NCBI GenBank assembly: GCA_024998595.1
Contig: JACOEK010000001.1
Span: 868,001-932,000 of the forward strand
DNA from: Nitrospira sp.
GTDB lineage: Bacteria; Nitrospirota; Nitrospiria; Nitrospirales; Nitrospiraceae
Length of the DNA stretch: 64,000 bases
Direction: 5' to 3'
Positions 46,855-55,138 of the stretch are shown one piece after another; position 1 is the stretch's first letter, and every line of letters begins with the position of its first letter. Both the position numbers and the translations under genes were made by a program. The notes beneath the pieces were generated by a model that searched no databases, was not told the DNA's origin, and saw only the letters and a program-made list of their open reading frames with translations.

Positions 46855-47879
46855 AGGCCAACAGCCGGTTCAGCGGCTGGAGCTTGGCCTTGCGTGGTCG
46901 GGAGCGTGTCCACTTGAATGTCGAATCCCAGGTCTTCGATCATGCGCCAGACCTCTGCGGCCGGTTGTCCCGGCGTGGTGAGGTAGCCGTTCACAAAGAC
47001 TGAATCAGCCGGATAGAGTGCGAGCGGCTGCAGGCTGCGTAAATTGTGCTCTCGTCCTCCGGCGATGCGAAGCTCCGTCCGGGGGTGAAGGAAGCGGAAG
47101 AGGCAGAGCGCTTTCAGGCAGCGCTGCGGTGTCAGGGGGGTGCAATGCTCCAGCGGAGTGCCGGAGGCCGGATGTAGCATGTTGAGCGGAATCGAATCCG
47201 GTTTAACTTCCCGAAGGGCGAGGGCCAGATCGATCAAGTCCTCATCACCCTCTCCCATACCGACAATGCCGCCTGAGCAGATCTCCAGTCCGGCGGTCCT
47301 GGCATGGCGAATCGTAGCCAGCCGGTCTTGAAAGGTGTGAGTGCTACAGATTTCAGCGTGATAGGCTTCGCTCGTATTCAGGTTGTGATTGATTCGGTCA
47401 ACGCCGGCGGCTTTGAGGTCTTTCGCCTGGTGTTCGTTGAGTAGTCCCAAGGAACAGCAGATCTGGATCGGGACTTCCTGCTTGATGGACCGGACGGCCG
47501 AGGCGATATCGGCTATTTCCCGATCCAGCGGGCTGCGTCCGCTGATGACGATACAGTACCGCTGGGCTTTGGCGGCCGCCGCACGGCGCGCGCCGGTGAT
47601 CATTTGATCTTGCGGCAGCAGGCCATATCGTTCGATGGGGGCCGTTGAAACCGAGGATTGCGAGCAGTAGCCGCAGTCTTCCTGGCAGGCGCCGCTCTTG
47701 GCGTTCAGGAGCATTTGCAGGCGAACCGTCTTGCCGAAATACCGTTCACGGACCGTAAAGGCTGCCTGCAGAAGTTCGAGCAACCGGGCGTCCGGTGTGT
47801 GCAATACGGCGAGGCATTCCTCTCGGGTGAGCAATTCGTCCCGCAAGGCCTTGTCGGCCAGGATCGTGAAGTCAGTCAT
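46845..47879 (-). CDS. bioB: Biotin synthase BioB
   Basis: 344 residues from the ATG at 47877-47879 with GAGGAG upstream. Radical SAM cluster motif C-x3-C-x2-C is at Cys65, Cys69 and Cys72 (GACQEDCGYC); the second cluster residues lie in CIVISGR, CCSLGLL and GGIVGMGE. BioB inserts sulphur into dethiobiotin. No other bio genes are in the window. It converges on and overlaps the permease gene by 10 bases. A hairpin at 47901-47953 precedes its start. Confidence 0.97.
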   Translation of the reverse strand: MTDFTILADKALRDELLTREECLAVLHTPDARLLELLQAAFTVRERYFGKTVRLQMLLNAKSGACQEDCGYCSQSSVSTAPIERYGLLPQDQMITGARRAAAAKAQRYCIVISGRSPLDREIADIASAVRSIKQEVPIQICCSLGLLNEHQAKDLKAAGVDRINHNLNTSEAYHAEICSTHTFQDRLATIRHARTAGLEICSGGIVGMGEGDEDLIDLALALREVKPDSIPLNMLHPASGTPLEHCTPLTPQRCLKALCLFRFLHPRTELRIAGGREHNLRSLQPLALYPADSVFVNGYLTTPGQPAAEVWRMIEDLGFDIQVDTLPTTQGQAPAAEPAVGLHS

Positions 47880-47900
47880 GCACGCTACTCCTCGAAAAGA

Positions 47901-47953
47901 CAAACGGGACCTTGCCTCACGATCAATGAATCCGTGAACGGAGGTCCTGTTTG
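47901..47953 (-). terminator. Hairpin in the bioB leader, possible terminator
   Basis: A 12-base stem with one wobble pair (CAAACGGGACCT at 47901-47912 with AGGTCCTGTTTG at 47942-47953) around a 29-base loop, followed on the minus strand by TCTTTTC. It may end the transcript of the upstream lapB-like gene, or act in the bioB leader. Confidence 0.45.
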
Positions 47954-47980
47954 TGAAAAGAAAAAAGGGCGGTGGAAACC

Positions 47981-49381
47981 CTACACGGTTTCAAACGGAG
48001 ATGCAATGCCTTGGTAGGGGACGGCAGGGATTCGTGCAGTCTGCCCGTCTTGATCGGCACCGGGCTTGCTGCTGTCTCTCCAGGGAAGGGCGACGTAGGT
48101 ATTCCAGCGGCCGCACCGCCGGCATCGGCCTGACCATTCGGCCAACTCATGGTGGCATTGGGTGCATTGGTAGGGCACGACCACGCGTTTCTTGAACCCC
48201 AGGGCCTTCTTGAGTTCGCCCACCGCCTCGTCCATGTGTTGTTTCCGAAGGTACAGGTTGGCCATGATCTTATGATAATCGACGAGCTGTTCCTGCGTCC
48301 CGTCCAGGGTTGAAAGCACGTCGTAGGCCTCATCCACCATTTCGAGCCGGTAATACAACTTACCAAGGTAGAATTGAATCACGGCATTGTGCGGGTCCTG
48401 CTGGAGGGCTTCCTGGTAGACGCGGATGATCTCGTCGGGTTCGCCGAGTTCCAGAAACAGTTCCTCCAGGCGATGGAGGATAATGACGCTTCGCGTCTTG
48501 GCATAAATCTTCTTGAGGATTTCAACCGCGTTCTTGATTTTTCCCTCACGGACCAGGATTTCCCCAATGCCGATATAGGCCGGCAAGAACGTCCGATCTT
48601 TCTTGATCGCGCCTCTGAAATACCGTCTGGCCTTGTCCGGGTGTCCCCGCTCCAGCAGTTGCCGGCCGACTTCATACATACAGCCCAGCAGGAGATTGGC
48701 TTCGGCCCGGCGCTCGCTTTCGGCGAGGTTCGCTTTGACCAACCGGTGTTGGATTTCGAGCGCGTCGCTCCATTTTTCGAGTCTGATTTGCAAATCACGT
48801 TTGCGGATCAAGGCCATCAAGTTATCCGGCTCGATGCGGAGAATATTCTGCAGGGTCTGAAGCGCCTCTTCATAACGCCGGGCGCCTTCCAGGTCCTTGG
48901 CCAATTCGAGCAGCACCTCCACATTCCGTTCTTCGATGCGGTACGCCTGCTGGTGGAGTCGGATGGCTTCCGTGAAATTGCTTTCAGAGCGGTAGATATT
49001 TCCGAGCCACAGCAACGAATCGGTGCGATTGGGATCGATGACCAGAGCGCGCTCAAACAGGCTTACGGCATCGGCTGTTCGTTTGGACATGAAGGCATGC
49101 GTGCCATCACGGTGGAGCGCGTCAACCTTCTCTTTGCGTCGCACGAGGCGATTGGTGCGCCAATTCATGAAGACGTGCGAGGTTTCCTTGATCGTCACGA
49201 TGAGGGCGACCAGCGTGGCGCCCAAGGCCATGGAAAACAACACCAGGGAGACCGGGCTGAGTTCAAAAAGAGCATCCGGGCTGGTCCGGACCGTAATCGT
49301 GCCGGGGTTCAGTTCGCGGAAATAGCTGTAGAGAAAGATGCCGACACTGACGAGGAAGATCGTGGAGAGGAGCCGAAACAT
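47981..49381 (-). CDS. LapA-LapB-like membrane TPR protein with rubredoxin-type end
   Basis: 466 residues. Residues 1-75 form a hairpin of two membrane helices (LLSTIFLVSVGIFLYSYF and SLVLFSMALGATLVALIV), as in LapA (DUF1049). Then come about eight TPR units (ADAVSLFERALVIDP, FTEAIRLHQQAYRIEE and others). The C terminus has the LapB rubredoxin-like motif C-x2-C and C-x2-C (YQCTQCHHEL, GRCRRCGRWNTY). In E. coli LapA and LapB control LpxC breakdown and so lipopolysaccharide synthesis. Here the two parts seem to be one protein. It begins 1 base after the rsfS stop. Confidence 0.78.
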   Translation of the reverse strand: MFRLLSTIFLVSVGIFLYSYFRELNPGTITVRTSPDALFELSPVSLVLFSMALGATLVALIVTIKETSHVFMNWRTNRLVRRKEKVDALHRDGTHAFMSKRTADAVSLFERALVIDPNRTDSLLWLGNIYRSESNFTEAIRLHQQAYRIEERNVEVLLELAKDLEGARRYEEALQTLQNILRIEPDNLMALIRKRDLQIRLEKWSDALEIQHRLVKANLAESERRAEANLLLGCMYEVGRQLLERGHPDKARRYFRGAIKKDRTFLPAYIGIGEILVREGKIKNAVEILKKIYAKTRSVIILHRLEELFLELGEPDEIIRVYQEALQQDPHNAVIQFYLGKLYYRLEMVDEAYDVLSTLDGTQEQLVDYHKIMANLYLRKQHMDEAVGELKKALGFKKRVVVPYQCTQCHHELAEWSGRCRRCGRWNTYVALPWRDSSKPGADQDGQTARIPAVPYQGIASPFETV

Positions 49382-49382
49382 G

Positions 49383-49805
49383 CTAGACCCGTTTCCGGGA
49401 GCGAGCGGGTCGGGCCTTCGTTCGTGCCGGTGCGAGTGCCTTTACGGCTCGCTCTTCCGGCAGTTTGACCTGTCCTGCGTCGCCCCACAGTCGCTCGAGT
49501 GCGTAGTGTTCGCGAATATCCTTCTGAAAAATGTGGACGATGACGTCACCAAAGTCCATGACGACCCACTTGGCTGACGACGCCCCTTCGATGCTGAGCG
49601 GCGGGTGCCCCTGGGCCTTGAGGACGTCGCTCACATGGTCTGCGATCGCCCGTGCCTGACGTTCCGACTCTCCGGAGCCGATGACCAAATAGTCGGCGAT
49701 GGAGGTCAGTTTGGCGATGTGCAGGATCAGGACATCGGCGGCCTTCTTGTCCAGAATAGCGGCAGCCACCGCGAGAGCTTTGGCCTTTGTTTCAGATACG
49801 CTCAC
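49383..49805 (-). CDS. rsfS: Ribosomal silencing factor RsfS
   Basis: 140 residues from the GTG at 49803-49805, close after GGAGG; the frame to 49922 lies inside nadD. The Oligomerisation/RsfS domain is clear: ILDKKAADVLILHIAKLTSIADYLVIGSGES, IEGASSAKWVVMDFGDVIVHIF and EHYALERLWGDA. RsfS binds ribosomal protein L14 and blocks joining of subunits in starved cells. A Lys/Arg-rich tail follows. The start overlaps the end of nadD by 14 bases, a common gene pair. Confidence 0.94.
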   Translation of the reverse strand: MSVSETKAKALAVAAAILDKKAADVLILHIAKLTSIADYLVIGSGESERQARAIADHVSDVLKAQGHPPLSIEGASSAKWVVMDFGDVIVHIFQKDIREHYALERLWGDAGQVKLPEERAVKALAPARTKARPARSRKRV

Positions 49806-50472
49806 TGTCCTCCATGTATAACCCCTCGCGAAGTATATAGGATTCGACCAGGGGGGGCAACAGATTTGCCAGAGGTCGGCCATCGGAGACGCGTGTTCTG
49901 ATGTCTGAGGCAGAGCTTTCACAGGGTGGCAGTCTCAAGAATGTCAGCGACCGACCGTTTCTCAGAGGGACATCCGCTCGCTCCAGCCGCGCTGCATCCA
50001 GCTCTAGCAGTTCTGCTTTGGGGACTTCGGGAAAAAGAGGCATGGATGCCACGGCCAGAAACGTTGTGGAGGGCCTTGAAATGACCACGAAATGGCAGAG
50101 GGTGAGCAGGCATTCCGCTTCCTTCCAGGAGGGAAGGTCCAGAAACGCATCCAGGCCAATGATGAAAAAGATCGCGGTATTCGGCCCGTATTCCTGTTGC
50201 AGCGCACGGACCGTGTCGATCGAATAGGATTTGCCGGTGCGGCGGATTTCAATGTCCGTGAGGGCGAACGCGGGCTGATCTTGGATCGCCAGTTTAACCA
50301 TCTGGTAACGATGGCGTGCGGGAGCCAGGGTGCCCGGTTGTTTGTGCGGAGGGTCTCCGGTCGGGATGAACAGCACCCGATCCAGATGCAGGAGGCGCCG
50401 CGCCGACTCCGCAATCGAAAGATGGCACCGGTGAATCGGATTAAAACTGCCGCCCAAGAGACCCAGACGCAT
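49792..50472 (-). CDS. nadD: Nicotinate-nucleotide adenylyltransferase NadD
   Basis: 226 residues. The nucleotidyltransferase motifs GGSFNPIHRCHL (an H-x2-H variant, HRCH) and a C-terminal ISSTxxR-like segment (ESSASDIRTRVSDG) are present, with the nucleotide site FIPTGDPPHK. NadD adenylates nicotinate mononucleotide in NAD synthesis, serving the product line that starts with NadA here. It ends 14 bases into rsfS. proB ends about 90 bases upstream of its start. Confidence 0.96.
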   Translation of the reverse strand: MRLGLLGGSFNPIHRCHLSIAESARRLLHLDRVLFIPTGDPPHKQPGTLAPARHRYQMVKLAIQDQPAFALTDIEIRRTGKSYSIDTVRALQQEYGPNTAIFFIIGLDAFLDLPSWKEAECLLTLCHFVVISRPSTTFLAVASMPLFPEVPKAELLELDAARLERADVPLRNGRSLTFLRLPPCESSASDIRTRVSDGRPLANLLPPLVESYILREGLYMEDSERI

Positions 50473-50564
50473 GCGGGCTCCATCTCAATCGCGAATGTGG
50501 CACGTCACGGACGGACAGCCTTCCAGCGGGCCGACGCCTGACTTGGCGGGGCTGGATACGGCCG

Positions 50565-51686
50565 TTACAGGATCACCAGGTTGTCCCGGTGAATGACCTC
50601 TTCGTACTCCTGGAGACCAGGGATTTTTTGGATGTCGGCGGTTTTGAGGCCTTTGATACGGGTCAGAACCGTGGAGGAAAAATTGACCAGGCCTTTGGCG
50701 CATTCTTTGCCGTCAGGTCCGGCGCAGGTGACCGGGTCGCCCGCTTCGAAGTGGCCGGTGATATCACGGATACCTGAGGCCAGCAGGCTTTTGCCGTTTC
50801 GCACCAGCGCCTCAACGGCACCTTGGTCCAATTGCACGTGGCCACGGGGGCGCAACGTGAACGCAATCCAATGTTTTCGGCTGTTCATGCGCCGTTCGCG
50901 GCCGAGAAACAGGCTGCCGCCTGGTTGTCCGGACAGCACCTCTGGAAGCAGGCCTGCACGGGTCCCATTCAGGATCAAGGTCGCCACACCGTATTCGCCC
51001 ACTTTCTTGGCGGCGCGGACCTTCGTCGCCATGCCGCCTGTGCCTTCAAAGGTGGAGGACATGCCGGCACGTTGCTCGATGTCTTCCGTAATCTCCTGAA
51101 TCAGCGGAATCAGGGTGGCCTGTGAATCTTTACGGGGATCGGCGGTGAACAGTCCGTCCACGTCCGAGAGGATGATCAGCAGGTCGGCGTCCACGAGGTG
51201 GGCGACCTGGGCTGCCAGCGTATCATTATCTCCCACACGGATTTCTTCGACCGCGACGGTATCGTTCTCGTTAATGATGGGGACAACGCCGAATTTGATC
51301 AGCGTGGTGAGGGTGTGGCGGGCGTTCAGAAACCGTCGGCGATCCGCCAGGTCTTCATGAGTCAACAGCACTTGTGCGACCCGTAGCGAGAGGCGCTCGA
51401 AGGCCTTCTCGTAGGCCCACATCAGGAGGCTCTGGCCGACTGCGGCCGCAGCCTGTTTGACTGGCAAGCTTTTGGGGTACTCGCGTAACTCCAGCTTTTT
51501 GATGCCGGAGACGACCGCGCCGGACGAGACCACAAGCACTTCGCGTCCCTGGGCGCGCACCTGCGCAATTTCGGTGGCGAGTCGCTCGATGCGTTCGGTG
51601 CTCAGGCCGGATTCGCGTGACGCGACCAGACTGCTTCCGATCTTGATGACCACGCGTCTGGCTTGCTTTAGGAGTTCGTCTCGCAC
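50565..51686 (-). CDS. proB: Glutamate 5-kinase ProB
   Basis: 373 residues from the GTG at 51684-51686; a frame to 51734 overlaps obg more deeply and is less likely. The amino-acid kinase domain has VVIKIGSSLV, VVSSGAV, NENDTVAVEE and SDVDGLFTADP; a C-terminal PUA domain follows (GSLFLGRERRMNSRKHW on). It makes glutamyl phosphate for proline. The start lies 18 bases inside the obg end, so the two genes are coupled. proA is not in the window. Confidence 0.96.
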   Translation of the reverse strand: MRDELLKQARRVVIKIGSSLVASRESGLSTERIERLATEIAQVRAQGREVLVVSSGAVVSGIKKLELREYPKSLPVKQAAAAVGQSLLMWAYEKAFERLSLRVAQVLLTHEDLADRRRFLNARHTLTTLIKFGVVPIINENDTVAVEEIRVGDNDTLAAQVAHLVDADLLIILSDVDGLFTADPRKDSQATLIPLIQEITEDIEQRAGMSSTFEGTGGMATKVRAAKKVGEYGVATLILNGTRAGLLPEVLSGQPGGSLFLGRERRMNSRKHWIAFTLRPRGHVQLDQGAVEALVRNGKSLLASGIRDITGHFEAGDPVTCAGPDGKECAKGLVNFSSTVLTRIKGLKTADIQKIPGLQEYEEVIHRDNLVIL

Positions 51687-52699
51687 GGGGTTTTCCGGAG
51701 CAGTTCCACCTGCTGGCCCATGTACCGTATGCACTCGTCCAGCCCTTCTCGCGTGGCAGCCGAAATGGCGAAAAATGGAATCTTGCGCCGCTGGCAGTAC
51801 TTCCGCAGCTGTTCGAGCCGCTCCCCTTCGCCTTTGATGTCGAGTTTTGTGGCCACCACGGCAAATGGGCGCGCGGCGAGCGCCTCATCATAAGCAGTCA
51901 GTTCATGGCGCATGACCTTGAGGCTTGCGACCGGATCCTCAGTGGCCCAATCTGAAATATCGATCACATGAATCAAGAGGCTGGTGCGTTCGATGTGCCG
52001 GAGGAACTGAAAGCCGAGGCCTTTGCCTTCGTGGGCGCCTTCGATCAATCCGGGGATGTCTGCAATCACGAAGCTATGTTCGCCGGTCGATCGTACGACA
52101 CCCAGGTTGGGTGTGAGGGTTGTAAAAGGATAGTCGGCAATCTTGGGGCGTGCCGCAGAGACGGCGGCGATCAACGTCGATTTTCCGGCGTTAGGGTACC
52201 CGACCAATCCCACGTCAGCCAGGAGTTTCAGGTCGAGGCGAAGGAGTCGTTCCTCACCTGGCGTGCCCGGTTCAAACTGAGTCGGGACGCGGTTGGTTGA
52301 GGTGGCGAATCGCGAGTTGCCGCGGCCTCCAAGTCCTCCCTTGGCAATCACGCAGCTCTCGCCATCCACGGTCAGGTCAGCCAGGAGTTCCTGGGTATTC
52401 TCGTCGACCACGATGGTGCCGACCGGGACAGGAATGCGCACATCGGCGCCGCGGCGACCATGGCAGTTGCTGCCGCCGCCGACCTCGCCCTTTTCCGCCT
52501 CGTAATGTTTTTGGTACCGAAGATCCAGTAGGGTGCTAAGTCGAGTCGTGGCCTCGACAATGACGCTGCCGCCGTCCCCGCCGTCCCCGCCATCAGGGCC
52601 GCCGCGCGGAACAAACTTTTCGCGACGAAAGCTGCAGGCCCCGTTGCCGCCGTGCCCTGCTTTTACAAGGATTTGGACTTGATCGACAAATGTAGACAT
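51668..52699 (-). CDS. obg: Obg/CgtA ribosome-associated GTPase
   Basis: 343 residues. The glycine-rich Obg fold (GGPDGGDGGDGGSVIVEA) is followed by a G domain with G1 GYPNAGKST, G3 DIPGLIEGAHEGKGLG, G4 ATKLDI and the G2 switch TTLTPNLGV. Obg takes part in assembly of the 50S subunit and in stress control. As usual it follows rplU and rpmA. A 24-base perfect palindrome lies between it and rpmA. The C-terminal extension beyond the G domain is short. Confidence 0.97.
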   Translation of the reverse strand: MSTFVDQVQILVKAGHGGNGACSFRREKFVPRGGPDGGDGGDGGSVIVEATTRLSTLLDLRYQKHYEAEKGEVGGGSNCHGRRGADVRIPVPVGTIVVDENTQELLADLTVDGESCVIAKGGLGGRGNSRFATSTNRVPTQFEPGTPGEERLLRLDLKLLADVGLVGYPNAGKSTLIAAVSAARPKIADYPFTTLTPNLGVVRSTGEHSFVIADIPGLIEGAHEGKGLGFQFLRHIERTSLLIHVIDISDWATEDPVASLKVMRHELTAYDEALAARPFAVVATKLDIKGEGERLEQLRKYCQRRKIPFFAISAATREGLDECIRYMGQQVELLRKTPCETNS

Positions 52700-52787
52700 T
52701 GCAGCGAGCCCCCACCCGGCGTCATTTATTCAAAAAGCACAGTATAGCGTATTCGCCGGCTCATGGGGGATGCTGCGTGAGCGAAGG

Positions 52788-52811
52788 GCACGTGTTCCGC
52801 GGAACACGTGC
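52788..52811. repeat. 24-base perfect palindrome between rpmA and obg
   Basis: The sequence GCACGTGTTCCG is followed directly by its inverse complement, centred on CCGCGG. It lies in the short gap between the rpmA stop (52828) and the obg start (52699). In RNA it could form a hairpin of about ten pairs, but no T-run follows, so it is not a typical terminator; as DNA it is an ideal dimer site. Confidence 0.7.
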
Positions 52812-52827
52812 TAAGCACGAGGAAGGA

Positions 52828-53091
52828 TCAGGCCTTCGCCGTAACCGGATAGACGCTGACCTTCTGTCGGCCACGGCCACCTTCGAACTTGACGACACCG
52901 GCTACGTAGGCATAGAGGGTGTGGTCACGACCAAGGCCCACGTTAAAGCCCGGGAAAAACTTCGTCCCGCGCTGACGCACAATGATGGAACCAGCCTTGA
53001 TGGTCTCTCCGCCGTAGGCTTTGACGCCGAGGTATTGCGGGTTACTGTCACGGCCATTTCTTGTCGAACCGCCGCCTTTATTTGTTGCCAT
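52828..53091 (-). CDS. rpmA: 50S ribosomal protein L27
   Basis: 87 residues, the usual length. It starts [16 protein letters not shown], whose KGGGST-NGRDS phrase is universal in L27, followed by YLGVKAYGG and [16 protein letters not shown]27 lies at the peptidyl-transferase centre. It is 21 bases downstream of rplU and shares its transcript. No N-terminal extension of the kind processed in Firmicutes is present. Confidence 0.98.
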   Translation of the reverse strand: MATNKGGGSTRNGRDSNPQYLGVKAYGGETIKAGSIIVRQRGTKFFPGFNVGLGRDHTLYAYVAGVVKFEGGRGRQKVSVYPVTAKA

Positions 53092-53112
53092 GGCAAACTC
53101 CCCTTCGAGTCG

Positions 53113-53427
53113 TTACTTCGTTGCGATCTCAGTGACCCGCAGCTGCGTAAAGCCCTGCCGGTGGCCCCTGGTTCGGCGATAATTCTTGCGGCGCTGCTTC
53201 TTGAAGACCGTGATTGATCTGGTGCGTCCCTGGCGGATGATTTCCGCCGTGACTCGGGCACCGGCCACGACCGGCTGGCCGACCACCAATCCATTGTCGC
53301 CATTCAGCAATCGAACCTTGTCGATCTGCACAGAATGGCCGACATCGCCCGGGAGTGACTCCACCTGGAGTACGGTCCCTGTTTCCACTCGGTACTGTTT
53401 TCCGCCTGTCTCGATAATAGCGTACAT
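53113..53427 (-). CDS. rplU: 50S ribosomal protein L21
   Basis: 104 residues from the ATG at 53425-53427, giving the standard MYAIIETGGKQY start; the longer frame to 53469 is rejected. Conserved KVRLLNGD and the C-terminal YRRTRGHRQGFTQLRVTEI show it is L21. It opens the rplU-rpmA-obg series behind a promoter at 53462-53489. On the plus strand, ilvE is divergent. Confidence 0.98.
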   Translation of the reverse strand: MYAIIETGGKQYRVETGTVLQVESLPGDVGHSVQIDKVRLLNGDNGLVVGQPVVAGARVTAEIIRQGRTRSITVFKKQRRKNYRRTRGHRQGFTQLRVTEIATK

Positions 53428-53461
53428 GTGCGTCTTTCTCCTCGTCAGCAGAACGTGGGTG

Positions 53462-53489
53462 TTTATCATAGCCTCGAAGAGAGTGTCAA
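53462..53489 (-). promoter_or_regulatory. Sigma-70 promoter of rplU-rpmA-obg
   Basis: On the minus strand TTGACA (53489-53484), a 16-base spacer and GATAAA (53467-53462). The -35 is perfect; start about 30 bases ahead of rplU. Confidence 0.55.
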
Positions 53490-53636
53490 GAATTAGTGTT
53501 GTGCTGGGTGAAGGGGTACGGGCAGAGCCGCAAGAAGGAGTGCCGGCGGACGCAGGAATTCAACCATACTGCAGGTCGGCGTGTGGCGCAGCTGCTGTCT
53601 TGACGCTCATCGCGAGCCGCTGGTAATATCCCGCGC

Positions 53637-54551
53637 ATGTTACAAACCAGCGAAAAAATATGGATGGATGGGAAGTTTGTGGCGTGGGCCGATGCGCAGG
53701 TTCATGTCCTCACGCACTCACTGCATTACGGATTGGCGGCGTTCGAGGGAATCCGGTGCTATAAGGGCACCAATGGGTCGGCTATTTTCAGGCTGCCTGA
53801 GCATGTGGATCGGCTGTTCGAGTCGGCGCACATCGGCATGATCGAGATGCCCTACGACCGAAAGCAAATCACCGACGCCATTGTCGAGACCGTCAGGGTG
53901 AACCGGTTAGAAGCTTGTTACATCCGCCCGCTCGTCTACATCGGGTACGGCGCCATGGGGCTGTATCCCGGTGAGAATCCAATCAAGGTGAGCATCGCCG
54001 CGTGGAAATGGGGGACCTACCTGGGGGATGAGGCGCTCCTGAAGGGGATTCGCGCCAGAGTCTCCTCATTTACGCGGCACCATGTGAATGTATCCATGAC
54101 CCGCGGGAAAATTTCCGGTTATTACGTGAATTCTATCCTTGCCAAGCGGGAAGTGAAAGCCGATGGGTACGATGAAGCCATCATGCTCGACCCCGAGGGA
54201 TATGTGGCTGAGGGGACGGGCGAGAATGTCTTCATCGTGCGTCGTGGTGTGTTGAAGACGACTCCGTTAACCTCGATTCTGGAAGGGATCACGCGCAATT
54301 CCATCATGCAATTGGCGAAAGAGCGCAACATTCCTGTGGTCGAGGAGCGATTCACCCGTGATGAGATGTATGTGGCGGAGGAAGTGTTTGTGACGGGGAC
54401 CGCAGCGGAACTCACGCCAGTGACGGAAATTGATCAACGGCGCATCGGAAGCGGAAAGCCGGGACCGATCACGCAGACCTTACAGAAGGCGTTTTTTGAT
54501 GTCGTGCGCGGAACCGATGCTGCTCACCGGCAATGGCTGACTCCCGTCTAG
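53637..54551 (+). CDS. ilvE: Branched-chain amino acid aminotransferase IlvE
   Basis: 304 residues. A fold-type IV PLP enzyme: SLHYGLAAFEGIRCY near the N terminus, catalytic Lys in the TRGKISGYY segment, the EGTGENVFIV phosphate phrase and the last-third TPLTSILEGITRN. It exchanges amino groups between glutamate and the oxo acids of Leu, Ile and Val. The gene stands alone; rplU is divergent and 210 bases away. The 220 bases after it hold no gene I can name. Confidence 0.95.
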   Translation: MLQTSEKIWMDGKFVAWADAQVHVLTHSLHYGLAAFEGIRCYKGTNGSAIFRLPEHVDRLFESAHIGMIEMPYDRKQITDAIVETVRVNRLEACYIRPLVYIGYGAMGLYPGENPIKVSIAAWKWGTYLGDEALLKGIRARVSSFTRHHVNVSMTRGKISGYYVNSILAKREVKADGYDEAIMLDPEGYVAEGTGENVFIVRRGVLKTTPLTSILEGITRNSIMQLAKERNIPVVEERFTRDEMYVAEEVFVTGTAAELTPVTEIDQRRIGSGKPGPITQTLQKAFFDVVRGTDAAHRQWLTPV

Positions 54552-54775
54552 CAGGCCACCTGCAAACCTCGCTCTACCTCTCGATCGGGACATTCGGCGC
54601 CTCGATGAGGTGTGGCCGACAACCGCTCTCACGCATTCCCTAGTTCTACCTCTCTTCCATTCTGTGGCCAGCGCAATCTCGCGGCGAGTAGCCGCAGAGC
54701 ATCACTCCGCATAGGGAGCGTCTCGAGCTGACTGAGTGGCTTGAGTTGATTCGGAAGCAGATGGAACCGAAAGGC

Positions 54776-55129
54776 TTAGTGGGAACCTTCGCCGGAAGAA
54801 TGCGAGTCCTTGGCCGGCGGCGTGGCGGTTTCCGACGGTGTGGCGCTGGGAGTTGTTGCGGCAGGTTTCTTATTCAGGTCAATGACCGTCGAAGAAAAAT
54901 TTCGGTCCTTCGCAATAATAGCCAGGGTCAATGACGTGAACATGAAAACAAACGCGGTGATGACAGTGAATTTGCTCAGGAAGTTCGCCGGCCCTCGGCT
55001 GCCGAACACGGTTTGGCTGGAGCCGCCGAAGGCCGCTCCGATTTCAGCGCCTTTCCCGGATTGCAGCAGAATGGCTCCAATCATGAGCAGGCAGACGATG
55101 ACATGAATGATGATCAGCAGTGTGTACAT
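54776..55129 (-). CDS. secG: Protein translocase subunit SecG
   Basis: 117 residues with two membrane helices (LLIIIHVIVCLLMIGAILL and FTVITAFVFMFTSLTLAII) and the SecG phrase LLQSGKGAEIGAAFGGSSQTVFGSRG between them. It joins SecYE in protein export. A Pro/Thr/Ser-rich tail follows helix 2. It lies 9 bases after tpiA, a frequent pairing, at the end of the gap operon. Confidence 0.95.
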   Translation of the reverse strand: MYTLLIIIHVIVCLLMIGAILLQSGKGAEIGAAFGGSSQTVFGSRGPANFLSKFTVITAFVFMFTSLTLAIIAKDRNFSSTVIDLNKKPAATTPSATPSETATPPAKDSHSSGEGSH

Positions 55130-55138
55130 GTTGAGTCT

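Noticed and set aside
52792-52807. parS-like site in the rpmA-obg palindrome
   Set aside because: The TGTTCC and GGAACA arms are present but the centre is GC rather than the four-base ACGT of parS, and no parA/parB genes are nearby; kept only as an unexplained palindrome.
54552-54775. A tRNA gene downstream of secG
   Set aside because: A tRNA often follows secG in other bacteria, but no cloverleaf or T-loop phrase could be found on either strand here.
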